From Clostridia bacterium (GTDB taxonomy: Bacteria > Bacillota > Clostridia > Oscillospirales > CAG-382), in assembly GCA_017613815.1 (NCBI GenBank), contig JAGADB010000084.1:1-19537 (forward strand): 19,537 nt of DNA. The letters run 5' to 3'. Under the pieces are notes generated by a model. It worked only from the letters and a program-made list of their open reading frames with translations, was not told the DNA's origin and did not search any database. Shown piece by piece: positions 6,876 to 14,738 of this stretch. The position numbers and the translations under genes are program-made. Each line of letters begins with the position of its first letter. Position 1 is the first letter of the stretch.

Positions 6876-7949
6876 TCACAAAAGATTTATAAGGAAAAAC
6901 GCCGTTACCGCCAAAATCATGACCGGCGAAAAAACGTATCGCAAAAGCTTGTGGAAGGTATATCCCGTGTCGGATTTCAAGCGGAACGGGGAAGTATAGA
7001 ACTTTACTTTTCCGCTGTGAACAGTCGCTTCCACGGATTTTTTCATACATAATTTTTCAATTTGTCTCAGCCACAAAAGAAGGAATATCAAAGAAACAAT
7101 CGTGAAAATGATGAGAATAAACGAAATTCCTATTTTTTCCGACTCTATAAACGTGAGCCGCGGCGAAAAATACACCGAAAAGACGTTATATATCGCGTGA
7201 AGAATCATCGACGGCAGACACGACGACGAAACGTGCGCAACGGCTGCCAGAATAAGCGCCGAGATGAAGTAAACGGGGAAGTACGCAAGATCTAAGTGTA
7301 TGAGCGCAAACGCAAATGCCGACATAAAAATCGCGGTAAAACCGCCCGCTTTTTCGGCAATTTCCGGCTGGAACACGCCCCGAAAGAAGATTTCCTCGCA
7401 TATTGCGGGAACCACCGCGTAGACGAGAATATAGACGAGCACGTTTTTCGAGGTAACGAACGCCATATCCGACTGCCTTACGGGAGAAAAGAAGTAGGAG
7501 ACCGCGAATTTTCCCGAAGCGACGGAAAATATGAGAAGAAACAGCGAAATTACGATAAACGGAACGTAAGAATGAGAAAACGGCCTCATATAAAAGTACG
7601 CTGAACGCTCGGACAGAGGCTTGTACGCAAGCCTGAACACCAGAGCGGGAACAATGAAAATAAGCAGGTCGGAAAACACGCTCAAAACGTAGGAGGCGTT
7701 CTCCGAAAAGCCCCTAAACGCGCCCTGCGAGCGCAAAACGGCGTAAACAAGCGCCAATATGAAGGCGCAGGCATACATTACGTACACGGGAATAAAGCCG
7801 ACCTCGTACTTTTTTACGACTTTCTGAACGTCGGCGCGCCTGAATTTGTAAAACCGCTCTTTTTTAGGTTGAACTTCGGTTTCGGGCGCGTTTTCGTCTA
7901 TGTAATTTTCGTTTTTGACTATCTTGTCGAACTTTTTGTTAGCGGACAA
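6876..7949 (-). CDS. CPBP-family intramembrane glutamic protease (CAAX protease/bacteriocin-processing type)
   Basis: A 357-residue polytopic membrane protein with the three CPBP (Abi) motifs: CEEIFFRG (Glu185, Glu186, Arg190), ALIHLD (His218) and MILHAIYN (His251, Asn255). Residues 1-50 are a charged cytoplasmic region, followed by about eight hydrophobic segments and a basic C-terminal tail. The family cleaves prenylated or other substrates in the membrane. In bacteria it is linked to bacteriocin self-immunity and protein sorting, but no bacteriocin gene is seen here. The start is TTG at 7949, with GGGGAT 8 bases upstream. This lies inside the last codons of the cyclo-ligase gene (11-base overlap), so translation is probably coupled. 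It is the last gene of the ybaB operon, with no clear terminator after it. Confidence 0.85.
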   Translation of the reverse strand: MSANKKFDKIVKNENYIDENAPETEVQPKKERFYKFRRADVQKVVKKYEVGFIPVYVMYACAFILALVYAVLRSQGAFRGFSENASYVLSVFSDLLIFIVPALVFRLAYKPLSERSAYFYMRPFSHSYVPFIVISLFLLIFSVASGKFAVSYFFSPVRQSDMAFVTSKNVLVYILVYAVVPAICEEIFFRGVFQPEIAEKAGGFTAIFMSAFAFALIHLDLAYFPVYFISALILAAVAHVSSSCLPSMILHAIYNVFSVYFSPRLTFIESEKIGISFILIIFTIVSLIFLLLWLRQIEKLCMKKSVEATVHSGKVKFYTSPFRLKSDTGYTFHKLLRYVFSPVMILAVTAFFLINLL

Positions 7950-8532
7950 TTGTGTCTATCCCCATTTCCGTGAGTGTGAAATCGACGCTTCTGTCGTACC
8001 GCTTTTCCGTCGGAAGCGATTCTTCCGAAACGCACTCCGAAAAGCAGACGCCGACGGAAATCCCCTTGAATTTGCTCAAAAATCTGTCGTAATAACCTTT
8101 TCCGTAGCCGATTCTCTTACGCGCTTTGTCAAAGCACAGCCCCGGCACGACGCACAGGTCGTTTTCGCTTTTAAGCAGGTCGTATGCGGGCAGGTTTTCT
8201 TTCGGCTCGCAAATTCCGAATGCGCCGGGCTCAAGGTCGGAAAAAGACGAGACCTTGTAAAATTCAAGAACGCCTTTTTTGATTATTTTGGGAAAATATA
8301 CGCCTTTTCCCGCATCAAACGCGGCTTCGATAAAGCCCGAAAGGTCCGGCTCGCTCTTTATTGCGGAGTAAACGAGCACGTTTTTGCAAAAATCGAAAGA
8401 AACTGTGCTTTTTAGACGTTCGCAGATGGAATTACTTGCTTCTTTTCGCTTTTCTTCGGGTATCGAGTCCCGAACGTCCGCGTATTTTTGCCTTAAAAGG
8501 CGCTTTTTCTCTTTTATGTCGGAAGTCGTCAT
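7939..8532 (-). CDS. 5-formyltetrahydrofolate cyclo-ligase
   Basis: A 197-residue cytoplasmic enzyme (MTHFS/YgfA family) that uses ATP to convert 5-formyl-THF to 5,10-methenyl-THF. This returns a storage or inhibitory folate to the one-carbon pool. The basic N-terminus KKRLLRQKYADVRDS, the YSAIKSEPDL strand-loop and the signature VVPGLCFDKARKRIGYGKGY (129-148), followed by YDRFL, are all family hallmarks. Length is normal. It starts 5 bases after the DJ-1 gene with only a weak ribosome binding site, so it is probably coupled to that gene. In an operon with thyX and tmk it fits folate supply for thymidylate synthesis. Confidence 0.93.
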   Translation of the reverse strand: MTTSDIKEKKRLLRQKYADVRDSIPEEKRKEASNSICERLKSTVSFDFCKNVLVYSAIKSEPDLSGFIEAAFDAGKGVYFPKIIKKGVLEFYKVSSFSDLEPGAFGICEPKENLPAYDLLKSENDLCVVPGLCFDKARKRIGYGKGYYDRFLSKFKGISVGVCFSECVSEESLPTEKRYDRSVDFTLTEMGIDTIVR

Positions 8533-8536
8533 TTTT

Positions 8537-9088
8537 TTATCTTGCGCAAATGGACGCGCGTACTTTTTCCGCTTCGTTTATGCCCCTGAGCGCCTTTATG
8601 AGCTCAAACGAGAACTCCTCCGACGCGCCCGCGGCTTTTGCCGTGATGATAAGTCCGTCCTTTACGACGTCGCTTTCAGGCTTTATAACCGCTCCGTTTT
8701 CCGAAAGAACTTCGAGCATGCTCGGATAGCATACGGCGCTTACGCCCTTAAGCAAGTTAAGACGTGCGAGAATCGTGGGAGCCGCGCAGATTGCGGCAAC
8801 GTATATCTTTTTTTCGTAAGCTTCTTTGATTAAATTCATCGCTTTGGAAGATGATTTTATTCCGTCTACTCCGCCGAGTCCGCCGGGAAGAATAATCATT
8901 TCGGCGTCGTCAAGAGAAACCTTTTCGATATCGATGTCGGTGTTTACCGATATTCCGTGCCCGCCGGTAACGGAAGTTTTTCCGCCTATGCCGGCAAGGC
9001 AGACTTTTATTCCCGCGCGGCGCAGATAATCCGCCTGCGTGAGCGCCTCGATTTCCTCAAAGCCGTCGGCCAAAAATAAATATACCAT
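8537..9088 (-). CDS. DJ-1/PfpI (YajL-type) family protein
   Basis: A 183-residue single-domain protein of the DJ-1/ThiJ/PfpI superfamily. It opens MVYLFLADGFEEIEALTQAD, and Glu14 matches the conserved glutamate that activates the nucleophilic cysteine. Cys101 lies in the elbow AAICAAPTIL, and LPGG is at 67-70. These are the features of the DJ-1 clade rather than of PfpI proteases. Proposed roles of the family include glyoxalase or deglycase activity and thiol-redox protection. Which applies here cannot be told from sequence. It sits four bases after the DUF2156 gene and five before the cyclo-ligase gene. The job may be protection from reactive carbonyls, but that is an inference. Confidence 0.9.
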   Translation of the reverse strand: MVYLFLADGFEEIEALTQADYLRRAGIKVCLAGIGGKTSVTGGHGISVNTDIDIEKVSLDDAEMIILPGGLGGVDGIKSSSKAMNLIKEAYEKKIYVAAICAAPTILARLNLLKGVSAVCYPSMLEVLSENGAVIKPESDVVKDGLIITAKAAGASEEFSFELIKALRGINEAEKVRASICAR

Positions 9089-9092
9089 ATTA

Positions 9093-10004
9093 TCACCCTT
9101 TATTTTTTAATAAAGCAAAATATTTGTCCTCAAGCGCTATGGGCGCATAGGACGTTTTCGACTGCCGCAAACCCTCGTCGCCGAGGTCGTCTTCTCTGTT
9201 TACGAATTTGTATTTTTCACAGGAATTTTTCAAAAACTCCGAGCAAATCGCGGGATAAATTCCGTGAATGTTGTATAAACCCTTTTCGGCGTGGATTATC
9301 ACCGTGTCGGAGAAATCGTAATTGCTTGAAGCGAGCGTGTAGGCGCATAAATTTCCGGATATGCGTATCATTCCGCCTAAAAGTCCGAGGTCGAAGAAAT
9401 TGTCAAGCATTCGTAAAACCGCTTCTTTTTCATGCGCAAGCGAATTTCCGGCGTCTCCGTTCAGGGCATACCATTTTTCGTTGAACTTTTTGCACTCTTC
9501 AATATCCGACGGGTCCTTTATTTCGGAATATGAATATACGTTTCCGTACAGCGAGAAGAATTTATGCAAATGGTTCTTTTTTGCGTGCAAATGATGTCCG
9601 TTAAACGTGCAAAGGCTTTCTTTTTCATATATGTAGTCGGAATAATCGCGGTCAAAATAAACCTTTTCGGCGCCGAATTCCAAAGCGATACGCTCGGCAA
9701 AATCCTTCGGCAGCAGGCTGAACTCGGTAACGGAGCCGCTTTGCGACGAAAAGTCGAGAATTTCCTGTATGGCGTCAAGCTGTCTTTCTCTTTCGGTCAG
9801 CGGAAAAAGATAGGTGTATTTTCCGTTTATTTTCATCCTTAAAACGACGCCGTCTTCAAAATCGGCATATTCCGTATTAAAAAAAATCTGCCACGCGAAA
9901 AGGTTCGCATAAGAGTATTCGCAGCTTTTAAGCTCCGGATAGCGCGACGCAAAACGCCGGTATTTTTCCGCATCGAGATTTTCAAAAGGGGAAAACGAAA
10001 GCAT
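9093..10004 (-). CDS. DUF2156 protein (phosphatidylglycerol lysyltransferase-like GNAT domain)
   Basis: A 303-residue soluble protein matching the DUF2156 family, which shares its double GNAT fold with the C-terminal aminoacyl-transferase domain of MprF/LPG synthases. The N-terminal half has SYANLFAWQIFFNTEYADF (31-49). The middle has a basic His/Lys stretch (HHLHAKKNHLHKFF, 137-150). The C-terminal signature NREDDLGDEGLRQSK is at 269-283. No membrane segments are visible, unlike MprF. The substrate is unknown. By family analogy it may transfer an acyl or aminoacyl group. The start is supported by GAAAGGA before the ATG. It lies inside the ybaB operon, 21 bases after tmk and 4 before the DJ-1 gene. 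Confidence 0.87.
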   Translation of the reverse strand: MLSFSPFENLDAEKYRRFASRYPELKSCEYSYANLFAWQIFFNTEYADFEDGVVLRMKINGKYTYLFPLTERERQLDAIQEILDFSSQSGSVTEFSLLPKDFAERIALEFGAEKVYFDRDYSDYIYEKESLCTFNGHHLHAKKNHLHKFFSLYGNVYSYSEIKDPSDIEECKKFNEKWYALNGDAGNSLAHEKEAVLRMLDNFFDLGLLGGMIRISGNLCAYTLASSNYDFSDTVIIHAEKGLYNIHGIYPAICSEFLKNSCEKYKFVNREDDLGDEGLRQSKTSYAPIALEDKYFALLKNKG

Positions 10005-10025
10005 GAAGTGAAATCCTTTCGGCGC

Positions 10026-10703
10026 TCAGAAATTGATTTTCGATCTGACGAAGGAATAGATTTCGTCGTGGATGTCGGCAACAGAGCGCAACTTGCCTTC
10101 TTTTACGCAGTTTATTCTTTTCCATTTTTTGATTTCGGAAACGAGATTTGCCGCGTCGTAGCATTTTTTAAGATATTTTCCGCTTGATTCGTGAATGTCG
10201 GTAACGTGCGCGCTTTCGGCTTTTGCACGGCTAAGCATGAGCGCGTGCGAAATCTCCGGCGGCACGTCGAGAAATATGGTGTCGTCGGGGACGGGAAGCG
10301 AGAGCTTATTAAATTCAAAATCGTAAAGCCATGAAAGAAAATCGAGCTGTTCTTCTTTCGAATCGAGCTTCGACAGCTGATGAACGGCGTTTGAAGTCGT
10401 GTATCTGTCTAAAATCACGACGGTACCCGGTTCTTTTAGGTCCTTATACCAGTCGGTGCGGTATGAGAAATATCTGTCTACTGCAAAGAAGACCGAAGCG
10501 GCGTAGGCACTCGTGTCTTCGGGATTTTTACCCAGAGCGCCGTTCAGATATAGTTCCGCCGGCTTGCAGGCGTCGCTGCCGTAATTCGGAAAACGGACAA
10601 GACGGGTTTTTATCCCGTCTTTTTCAAGATGTTTACATAATTCGTTTACCTGAGTGGATTTTCCGGAAGCGTCGGGCGCTTCGATTGTAAGAAGATATCC
10701 CAT
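10026..10703 (-). CDS. tmk: Thymidylate kinase (dTMP kinase)
   Basis: A 225-residue P-loop nucleotide kinase that phosphorylates dTMP to dTDP. The P-loop is EAPDASGKST (8-17), RFPNYGS (37-43) is the dTMP-binding segment, and LDRYTTSN (98-105) is the DRY motif with the catalytic Asp/Arg. The lysine and serine of the P-loop are kept, but two positions that are usually glycine (E-G-x-D-G) are alanine. This marks a divergent subfamily. It follows thyX by 31 bases and starts after GGAAAGG, so the enzyme making dTMP and the one using it are co-transcribed. A broader (deoxy)nucleoside-monophosphate kinase role is possible, but the thyX neighbour supports dTMP. Confidence 0.87.
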   Translation of the reverse strand: MGYLLTIEAPDASGKSTQVNELCKHLEKDGIKTRLVRFPNYGSDACKPAELYLNGALGKNPEDTSAYAASVFFAVDRYFSYRTDWYKDLKEPGTVVILDRYTTSNAVHQLSKLDSKEEQLDFLSWLYDFEFNKLSLPVPDDTIFLDVPPEISHALMLSRAKAESAHVTDIHESSGKYLKKCYDAANLVSEIKKWKRINCVKEGKLRSVADIHDEIYSFVRSKINF

Positions 10704-10734
10704 ATAGAAGACCTTTCCTTAAAAAAATGGAAAA

Positions 10735-11499
10735 TTAAGCGAGCGTGCTGAAAAATTCCCTCATTTCGAGCGCTTTTCCGCAGCTCATCGCACCCTCGGG
10801 GCACTTTCCCGAAACGCATTCGGGGCCTGAGTTTTTGAAGAGTATGGGAGCAACGTTCTTTACGAGGCGGAGCATTTCGGTCGCAAGCGCCCGGATTTCC
10901 CACTGCGCGCGGTTGCAGCAGCGCAGGTTGAAGAAGTGGTAGAGCGAGCGCACGTTCATGGTCATCACGATTTTGGTGTCGCAGGCGTTGGAGAGCACGT
11001 ATCTCGAGTCCTCGTTCGCCTTTTTCTGCGCGTTTTTGCTTGCGGTTTTGGGGTCTTGTCCCTCCGCTGTAAACGTCTTTTCATGCGCGGCGCAGAGGAT
11101 GTCGTTCAATTTTTTGTATGTTTCGCGGTCGTCGTCCATGGCTTTGATGAAAAGCGCCTTTGCCTCGGGAATTTTCTCTATTTCGGGAGGCATTATGTAT
11201 TCAAAATTCTCTTTTGATACGTATCTCTGGCTCTGTACGCTGTAGGAAGCGATTCTGTGGCGCGTCAGCTGGGCAAGAAGGGAACGCGATACTCCCTCTA
11301 TCGCAAAAGTAAAGGACACGTGTTCGACGGGGCTTTCGTGTCCGAGCCCCATAAGCATATTTATAAAACTCTCGGTCTTTTCGGGAGTCATTTTTTCGAG
11401 AATGTCGTCGACTCCGACTGAGGAGTAGCAGAGTTTCGCCGCCGCGGCGATTACTCTGTCGGGGTTTGGCGTGTGCTCTAAAAGCTTAACTTTCATCAT
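10735..11499 (-). CDS. thyX: Flavin-dependent thymidylate synthase
   Basis: A 254-residue FAD enzyme that methylates dUMP to dTMP with methylene-THF and NAD(P)H, giving THF rather than DHF. The ThyX signature RHRxxSxxxxSxR is complete as [13 protein letters not shown] (80-92). GHESPVEH (53-60) and [13 protein letters not shown] (191-203) are also family motifs. The C-terminus carries a cysteine-rich tail, [17 protein letters not shown], with Cys228, Cys233 and Cys240. Two consecutive ATGs open the gene. The first (11499) overlaps the ybaB stop as ATGA and is 6 bases after GGGAGG. With tmk and the cyclo-ligase it forms the thymidylate/folate core of the operon. Confidence 0.96.
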   Translation of the reverse strand: MMKVKLLEHTPNPDRVIAAAAKLCYSSVGVDDILEKMTPEKTESFINMLMGLGHESPVEHVSFTFAIEGVSRSLLAQLTRHRIASYSVQSQRYVSKENFEYIMPPEIEKIPEAKALFIKAMDDDRETYKKLNDILCAAHEKTFTAEGQDPKTASKNAQKKANEDSRYVLSNACDTKIVMTMNVRSLYHFFNLRCCNRAQWEIRALATEMLRLVKNVAPILFKNSGPECVSGKCPEGAMSCGKALEMREFFSTLA

Positions 11500-11846
11500 A
11501 ATATACCTCCCGGCATGCCGATGCCTGCCGTAACCTTGCCGAGTTCTTCCTTGTTGTGTTTTTCAACCGTCTTTATGGCTTCGTTTACTGCCGCAACTAT
11601 AAGGTCCTCTAAGGTTTCGACGTCGTCGGGGTCCACTATGTCATCGGCGATATTGATTTCAAGGATTTCCATCGTTCCTTTTATCTTTACGGTAACCGCG
11701 CTGCCGCCGGCTGAAATCTCGTGAACTTCCCCGTCGAGCTTTTCCTGAATAAGCTGCATGTCCTCCTGCATTTTCTGCGCCTGCTTCAACATTGCCTGCA
11801 TGTTCTGAGGACCGGCGCCCATGCCTTTCGGTATTCTTGCTTTCAT
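11496..11846 (-). CDS. YbaB/EbfC-family nucleoid-associated protein
   Basis: A 116-residue small DNA-binding protein, usual length for the family. It has a flexible N-terminus ([12 protein letters not shown]), a helix [17 protein letters not shown], a beta core with [17 protein letters not shown] and the family motif [17 protein letters not shown]. YbaB proteins form dimers that bind and bend DNA. In many bacteria the gene sits with dnaX and recR. Neither is here, and instead it heads the thyX-tmk operon. The promoter at 11887-11915 gives a leader of about 35 bases, and AAAGGGA precedes the ATG. Confidence 0.93.
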   Translation of the reverse strand: MKARIPKGMGAGPQNMQAMLKQAQKMQEDMQLIQEKLDGEVHEISAGGSAVTVKIKGTMEILEINIADDIVDPDDVETLEDLIVAAVNEAIKTVEKHNKEELGKVTAGIGMPGGIL

Positions 11847-11886
11847 TGATGTGTCCCTTTCTTAAAGAAATTGTATTCCGAATAAT

Positions 11887-11915
11887 ATTTTAGCATATAT
11901 ATAAGTATAATTCAA
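11887..11915 (-). promoter_or_regulatory. Promoter of the ybaB-thyX-tmk operon
   Basis: On the minus strand, TTGAAT (11910-11915) and TAAAAT (11887-11892) are 17 bases apart, with TGC just before the -10 box (extended -10). The surrounding 84 bases between uvrB and ybaB are very AT-rich. No terminator is seen after uvrB, so some read-through from uvrB is possible. Confidence 0.8.
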
Positions 11916-11930
11916 GTATAAGAAAGCATA

Positions 11931-13883
11931 TTATTTGTTTTTCTTCAACTTGATTATCCTGTCCCGTAATGCCGCCGCAAGTTCGAAATTGAGCGACGAA
12001 GCGGCCGCCTTCATCTGCTCGGTGAGCTCGGCGATAACGCGCTCGGTCTGCTTCGGGGAGAGTTTTTTTCCGCCCTTTGCGTCTTTTTCCTTTATCGCAA
12101 GGTCGATAATGTCGTGTACGTCTTTTTTTATCGTGTGCGGAATTATTCCGTGCTCCTCGTTGTATGCCGTTTGAATGTCCCTGCGCCGTTTAGTTTCGTC
12201 GATTGCGTTTTTCATTGAATCGGTTACGGTGTCGGCGTACATGATAACCTTGCCTGACGCGTTTCTCGCGGCGCGTCCTATGGTCTGTATGAGGGAGGTT
12301 TCGCTTCGCAAAAAGCCCTCCTTGTCGGCGTCGAGTATCGCGACGAGCGATACTTCCGGCAGGTCAAGTCCTTCACGCAAGAGGTTAATGCCGATAAGAA
12401 CGTCGAAAACCCCGAGGCGCAGGTCGCGAAGCAGCTCCATTCTCTCTATCGTGTCTATCGAAAAGTGCATGTATCTGCACTTTATGCCGTAATTTCCGAG
12501 ATATTCCGTCAGGTCCTCCGCCATCTTCTTTGTAAGGGTGGTTACGAGAACTCTCTCGTTCTTTTCGACGCGCAGATTGATTTCGCTTATAAGGTCGTCT
12601 ATCTGGGACGCGACGGGGCGCACCTCGACTTCGGGGTCGACAAGTCCCGTCGGTCTTATAATCTGCTCTACAACCTGAGAGGATATGCTCTTTTCGTATT
12701 CCTGAGGCGTTGCGCTCACGAAAACCGCCTGGTTTATGCGTTCCTTGAATTCGTCAAAGAAAAGCGGTCTGTTGTCGTATGCAGAGGGCAGACGGAAGCC
12801 GTATTCTATGAGATTTTTCTTTCTCGCCCTGTCGCCGCCGCTCATTCCGCGCACCTGAGGCAGAGTAACGTGCGACTCGTCGACGAATAGCAGAAAATCC
12901 TTCGGGAAATAGTCGAGCAGCGTAAAGGGTGCGCTTCCGGCGGGTCTGCCCGACAAAACGCGGGAATAGTTCTCCACGCCCGAGCAGTAGCCGATTTCAG
13001 CGAGCATTTCCATGTCGTATCTCGTTCTTTCCTCGATTCTCTGCGCTTCGATAAATCTGTTCTGCGACTTGAAAAAGGCGACTCTCTCTTCCATTTCCGA
13101 GAGAATTTCGTCTATTGCGCGCTGCCGCTTGTCAAGCGAGGTTACGTAGTGGGTCGCGGGGTAGATAACCGCTTTGGAAAGCTTGTGAATGATGTTTCCG
13201 GTAACTATGTTTATTTCCGAAACGCTGTCTATCTCGTCTCCGAAAAACTCCACGCGTATCGCCTTGTCGTTGCTGTTTGATGGCAGAATTTCTATCGTGT
13301 CTCCGTGAACTCTGAACTTGTTTCGCTCGAGCACGAGGTCGTTGCGCTCGTACTGAATTCTGACGAGCGAGGAAATGAAATTGTCTCTCGAAACGGCAAG
13401 TCCCGGGTACGCGGAAACGACCATATTTTTGTATTCTTCCGGGTCGCCGAGCGTATAGATGCACGAAACGGAGGAAACGATAATCACGTCGCGTCGCTCG
13501 AAAAGGGAAGTCGTCGCGCTGTGGCGCAATTTGTCTATGTCGTCGTTGATTGAGGAGTCTTTTTCGATATATACGTCTTTTCCGGGAATGTACGCCTCCG
13601 GCTGATAGTAGTCGTAGTATGAAACGAAGAACTCCACGGCGTTTTCGGGAAAGAATTCCTTGAATTCGCTGCAAAGCTGCGCCGCGAGCGTCTTGTTGTG
13701 CGCAAGAACGAGCGTGGGGCGGTTTACGGAGGCGATGATATTCGCCATGGTAAACGTTTTTCCGGAGCCGGTAACGCCTTTGAGTACCTGATATTTCATG
13801 CCCGCGTCAATGCCGGCGCTTATCTTTTCGATTGCCTGCGGCTGGTCGCCGGTCGGCTTGTACGGAGAAACCAATTTGAACAA
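11931..13883 (-). CDS. uvrB: Excinuclease ABC subunit B
   Basis: A 650-residue UvrB, the helicase-like damage-verification subunit of nucleotide excision repair. It works with UvrA and UvrC, neither of which is in the window. Walker A GVTGSGKT is at 36-43, and the beta-hairpin that inserts at the lesion starts at [12 protein letters not shown] (89-100). DESHVTLPQ is at 335-343, helicase motifs [13 protein letters not shown] and QTIGRAARN follow, and a C-terminal UVR/UvrC-binding helix pair is at about 612-650. The start is TTG at 13883: it gives the standard opening [17 protein letters not shown] and has GAGGGG 7 bases upstream. It has its own strong promoter. I see no GAACN4GTTC-type SOS box in the upstream region, although uvrB is often LexA-controlled in Gram-positives. 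Confidence 0.97.
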   Translation of the reverse strand: MFKLVSPYKPTGDQPQAIEKISAGIDAGMKYQVLKGVTGSGKTFTMANIIASVNRPTLVLAHNKTLAAQLCSEFKEFFPENAVEFFVSYYDYYQPEAYIPGKDVYIEKDSSINDDIDKLRHSATTSLFERRDVIIVSSVSCIYTLGDPEEYKNMVVSAYPGLAVSRDNFISSLVRIQYERNDLVLERNKFRVHGDTIEILPSNSNDKAIRVEFFGDEIDSVSEINIVTGNIIHKLSKAVIYPATHYVTSLDKRQRAIDEILSEMEERVAFFKSQNRFIEAQRIEERTRYDMEMLAEIGYCSGVENYSRVLSGRPAGSAPFTLLDYFPKDFLLFVDESHVTLPQVRGMSGGDRARKKNLIEYGFRLPSAYDNRPLFFDEFKERINQAVFVSATPQEYEKSISSQVVEQIIRPTGLVDPEVEVRPVASQIDDLISEINLRVEKNERVLVTTLTKKMAEDLTEYLGNYGIKCRYMHFSIDTIERMELLRDLRLGVFDVLIGINLLREGLDLPEVSLVAILDADKEGFLRSETSLIQTIGRAARNASGKVIMYADTVTDSMKNAIDETKRRRDIQTAYNEEHGIIPHTIKKDVHDIIDLAIKEKDAKGGKKLSPKQTERVIAELTEQMKAAASSLNFELAAALRDRIIKLKKNK

Positions 13884-13890
13884 AATATCA

Positions 13891-13896
13891 CCCCTC
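13891..13896 (-). promoter_or_regulatory. Ribosome binding site for the TTG start of uvrB
   Basis: GAGGGG on the minus strand, 7 bases before TTG at 13883. No ATG or GTG lies at a suitable distance, so this site decides the non-ATG start. Confidence 0.8.
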
Positions 13897-13909
13897 GTTT
13901 CACATTTTT

Positions 13910-13938
13910 ATTATATCACAAACCGTCCGTCATTACAA
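13910..13938 (-). promoter_or_regulatory. Promoter of uvrB
   Basis: On the minus strand, TTGTAA (13933-13938), a 17-base spacer and TATAAT (13910-13915), with TGA directly before the -10 box. The leader to the TTG start is about 20 bases. Its -35 box is 15 bases from the -35 box of the opposite promoter, so the two are back to back. Confidence 0.85.
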
Positions 13939-13953
13939 TAAAATAAAAAATAT

Positions 13954-13982
13954 TTGCAATTATTTTTTTAATATGGTATAAT
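13954..13982 (+). promoter_or_regulatory. Promoter of the DivIVA-like / fumarase beta / PqqD-like unit
   Basis: TTGCAA (13954-13959), a 17-base spacer and a perfect TATAAT (13977-13982), preceded by TGG (extended -10). The leader is about 40 bases, and AAAGG precedes the ATG at 14029. Confidence 0.88.
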
Positions 13983-14028
13983 AAAATTGCTGTAGAATGT
14001 AAACCTATATTTATGAAAGGAAAAAGTC

Positions 14029-14727
14029 ATGAATAAAAACGACAAACTGTTTTCTTTGGCTTTCAGAGGATTTGATCAGAGCGAGGTGCTCGCATACATC
14101 GAAACCCTTGACAACGCTATGAAAAAGGCGAATAAAGAAAATCAGGACAAGATCGAAGAAATGAATTCCGAAATCGAAAAGCTCAAAAAAGCTTTGGCGG
14201 AAAAGGAAGAGGAGCTTCTGAGTCTGGAAGAAAAAGAAAATGAGATAAAGGAACTTAAAGAAGAGCTTGCGAAAATCACCGAGGACAACGAAAACCAGAG
14301 AGAAGCAATCGCTTCCCAGGGTGATGAACTCTTAAAAATCAAAGAGGAAAACGATAAGCTTAAAGCGTTTGTCGAGCAGGCGAAAATAAAGAACGAGGCG
14401 CTTGAAGAAAACTCCAAGGAATACGCGTCTATTGTCGCCGACGTCAACAATATCCTCTCGGAAGCGAGAAGAAAAGCGTCGGAACTCGTAAAAAACGCGA
14501 GCGACAAGTCGGAAGAAATCATTGCCGAAGCAAAATCGAAGGCGAAAGAAGAAGCGGAAGCGATTATCTCCAAATCCGACGAAATGCTCAACGAGAATAT
14601 GAGAAAAGTAAAGTATCTCTACAGACGCAGAGACGAGCTTGCCGAAATATTCAAGGAACATAAGGCGAAAGTCGACGACTTCTTCTCGTCGGTAAACGAG
14701 TCCATAGATAAAGACAAAAAGCAGTAA
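14029..14727 (+). CDS. DivIVA-like coiled-coil protein
   Basis: A 232-residue, highly charged, Glu/Lys-rich protein. Residues 8-29 (FSLAFRGFDQSEVLAYIETL and following) resemble the DivIVA N-terminal lipid-binding/dimer motif with its conserved RGFD/RGYD turn. Two coiled-coil segments follow: about 30-130 with clear heptads, and about 140-215 rich in Ala/Lys/Glu. A basic patch YLYRRRDE (196-203) lies within the second. No membrane span or signal peptide is seen. DivIVA proteins sense membrane curvature at poles and septa and act as scaffolds for division, growth or chromosome positioning. Here it is not beside ftsZ, sepF or ileS, the usual DivIVA context, so it is probably a DivIVA paralogue with its own partner. 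It is the first gene of the unit and is followed by the fumarase beta gene after 11 bases. Confidence 0.75.
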   Translation: MNKNDKLFSLAFRGFDQSEVLAYIETLDNAMKKANKENQDKIEEMNSEIEKLKKALAEKEEELLSLEEKENEIKELKEELAKITEDNENQREAIASQGDELLKIKEENDKLKAFVEQAKIKNEALEENSKEYASIVADVNNILSEARRKASELVKNASDKSEEIIAEAKSKAKEEAEAIISKSDEMLNENMRKVKYLYRRRDELAEIFKEHKAKVDDFFSSVNESIDKDKKQ

Positions 14728-14738
14728 AAGGTGGACGC

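Noticed and set aside
6876..7949. Bacteriocin immunity role for the CPBP protease.
   Set aside because: There are no bacteriocin-like peptides (double-glycine leader) or exporters nearby, and the gene is embedded in a metabolic operon.
13884..14028. SOS (LexA/DinR) box upstream of uvrB.
   Set aside because: I searched for GAACN4GTTC and close variants on both strands of this region and found none.
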